Shown piece after piece: positions 62,969 through 64,000 of a stretch of 64,000 bases of DNA (position 1 is its first letter; each line of letters opens with the position of its first letter). Position numbers and translations under genes: made by a program. This DNA comes from Catellatospora methionotrophica (lineage in GTDB: Bacteria; Actinomycetota; Actinomycetes; Mycobacteriales; Micromonosporaceae). The stretch covers positions 62,001 to 126,000 of the forward strand of contig NZ_JAAOTJ010000010.1 of assembly GCF_011297335.1 (NCBI RefSeq). The letters run 5' to 3'. The notes beneath the pieces are model-generated. The model was not told where the DNA came from, ran no database searches, and saw only the letters and a list, made by a program, of their open reading frames with translations.

Positions 62969-64000
62969 ATGACCCCCGTCAGTCACCGCCCGGGTGCGCG
63001 GCATCTCGCCCGCCGCTGGCGGATAGCGATACCCGTCGCGATCACCACGGTGATCTCGTCCCTTGCCCTCGTCATCCCGCTGACCAGCGCCAGCGCCGCC
63101 GACTCGCTGATCTCGCAGGGCAAGCCCGTCACCGCGTCCTCGGTCCAGGGCGCCGACCTCGCCGCGGCCAACGCGGTCGACGGCAACGCCGGCACCCGCT
63201 GGGGCAGCCAGTGGGCCGACCCGCAGTGGATCCGGATCGACCTCGGCCAGACCGCCTCGATCAGCCAGGTCGTCCTGGAGTGGGAGGGCGCGTTCGCGCG
63301 CTCGTTCCAGATCCAGACCTCGGCCGACGACGTCAACTGGACGCCGGTCTACACGACCACCACCGGCCCCGGCGGCACGCAGACCCTCAACGTCACCGGC
63401 TCCGGCCGGTACGTGCGCATGTACGGCACGGTGCGCAACGCGGGCTACGGCTACTCGCTGTTCGAGTTCAAGGTGATCGGCTCGTTCGGGCCGCCCACCA
63501 GCCCGAGCGCCAACCCCGGCGCGTGCGGCACCACCAACGTCGCCCAGGGTAAGACCGCCACCAGCTCGTCGGTCGAGAACGCGGGCACCCCGGCCTCGGC
63601 GGCCGTCGACGGCAACGCGGGCACCCGCTGGTCCAGCGTGTACGCCGACCCGCAGTGGCTGCAGATCGACCTCGGCAGCACGCAGAGCATCTGCCAGGTG
63701 GTGCTGCAGTGGGAGGGCGCGTACGCGACCGCCTTCCAGCTGCAGACCTCGGCCACCGGCACCGGCGGCTGGACGAACATCTACAGCACCACCACCGGCA
63801 CCGGCGGCACGCAGACCCTCAACGTCGGCGGCTCCGGCCGGTACATCCGCATGTACGGCACCACCCGCGCCAACGGCTACGGCTACTCCCTGTGGGAGTT
63901 CAAGGTCTACGTCGGCGGCGTCGTGACCTCCCCGTCGCCGAGCCCCAGCACGCCGACCAGCCCGAGCCCGAGCCCGTCGGGCAACTGGACCACGGTCTGG
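62969..64000 (+). CDS. Secreted protein with two discoidin/CBM32 domains (partial)
   Basis: The first 344 codons are in the window, open at the end. Signal peptide to about residue 45 (TSASAADS). Two F5/8-type C (CBM32) domains of about 130 residues each follow (DGNAGTRWGSQWADPQWIRI and DGNAGTRWSSVYADPQWLQI), then a Ser/Pro linker ending NWTTVW. That end resembles the start of GH16 laminarinases (TTVWSDEF), so the catalytic domain may be a beta-glucanase, but this is inference. GTAGGAG lies about five bases before the ATG. Coregulated with the divergent GH1. Confidence 0.85.
   Translation, partial: MTPVSHRPGARHLARRWRIAIPVAITTVISSLALVIPLTSASAADSLISQGKPVTASSVQGADLAAANAVDGNAGTRWGSQWADPQWIRIDLGQTASISQVVLEWEGAFARSFQIQTSADDVNWTPVYTTTTGPGGTQTLNVTGSGRYVRMYGTVRNAGYGYSLFEFKVIGSFGPPTSPSANPGACGTTNVAQGKTATSSSVENAGTPASAAVDGNAGTRWSSVYADPQWLQIDLGSTQSICQVVLQWEGAYATAFQLQTSATGTGGWTNIYSTTTGTGGTQTLNVGGSGRYIRMYGTTRANGYGYSLWEFKVYVGGVVTSPSPSPSTPTSPSPSPSGNWTTVW

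Overview
This window comes from a very GC-rich actinobacterium. Gene content points to a soil-type Micromonosporaceae-like organism: secreted glycoside hydrolases with Ser/Pro linkers, LacI-controlled sugar uptake, a family 2B encapsulin, wax ester synthase, an alditol-oxidase-like enzyme and many GTG starts. The family-level placement is inference. No rRNA, tRNA, CRISPR array, integrase or transposase was recognised.

Layout. (a) 1-1835: end of an acyl-CoA synthetase and a translationally coupled MFS exporter whose last part looks rearranged. (b) About 1836-7090 is an accessory island. It holds a 527-base non-coding leader, a reverse transcriptase of the YADD type overlapping by ATGA a PD-(D/E)XK-type nuclease-like gene (2363-4650, clearly lower GC, with TTA codons), then a small CxxC membrane protein, a small helical protein, a GntR/UTRA regulator, a GNAT acetyltransferase and a 37-residue ORF. 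The RT plus nuclease pair is the best candidate here for an undescribed, probably anti-phage, system. (c) 7151-14445: SDR, DUF4331 protein, secreted endonuclease I, DUF1345 membrane protein, GAF-GGDEF diguanylate cyclase and HAD-like protein. (d) 14546-24682: carbohydrate locus with a secreted GH5 mannanase-like enzyme, GH1 beta-glucosidase, LacI repressor, and a divergent operon of sugar-binding lipoprotein, two permeases and a GH63-like intracellular glycosidase. The ATPase is absent, as expected if a shared MsiK-type ATPase serves it. (e) 24937-31539: a truncated MazG-like relic, a DUF2071 gene behind two TetR-type palindromes, a 17-residue ALEF/ALEY repeat peptide gene, SGNH hydrolase, pirin/MarR pair, Nei/Fpg glycosylase and DUF1697.

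(f) 30502-33042: family 2B encapsulin shell with a polyprenyl diphosphate synthase as likely cargo. A few kb further, a DyP peroxidase (36297-37385) ends in a family 1 encapsulin cargo-loading tail, but no family 1 shell gene is in the window. (g) 33239-50060: mostly small housekeeping and stress genes (ECF sigma factor, OsmC, BON, metallophosphoesterase, CsbD, WS/DGAT, DoxX, RNase HI, DUF402, APC permease, GlxA-type AraC regulator). (h) 50199-64000: secreted proteins: a 1583-residue DNRLRE/ricin/FG-GAP protein, GH18 chitinase, and a CBM32 protein running off the end, divergent from a second GH1 with two perfect GGAGAGCGCTCTCC operators. A Sir2 deacetylase and an alditol-oxidase-like enzyme lie between.

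Two features recur. Long inverted repeats sit at many gene ends; two copies form one family with compensatory arm changes. About ten genes have a TAnnnT hexamer six or seven bases before the start codon, the pattern expected for leaderless mRNAs.
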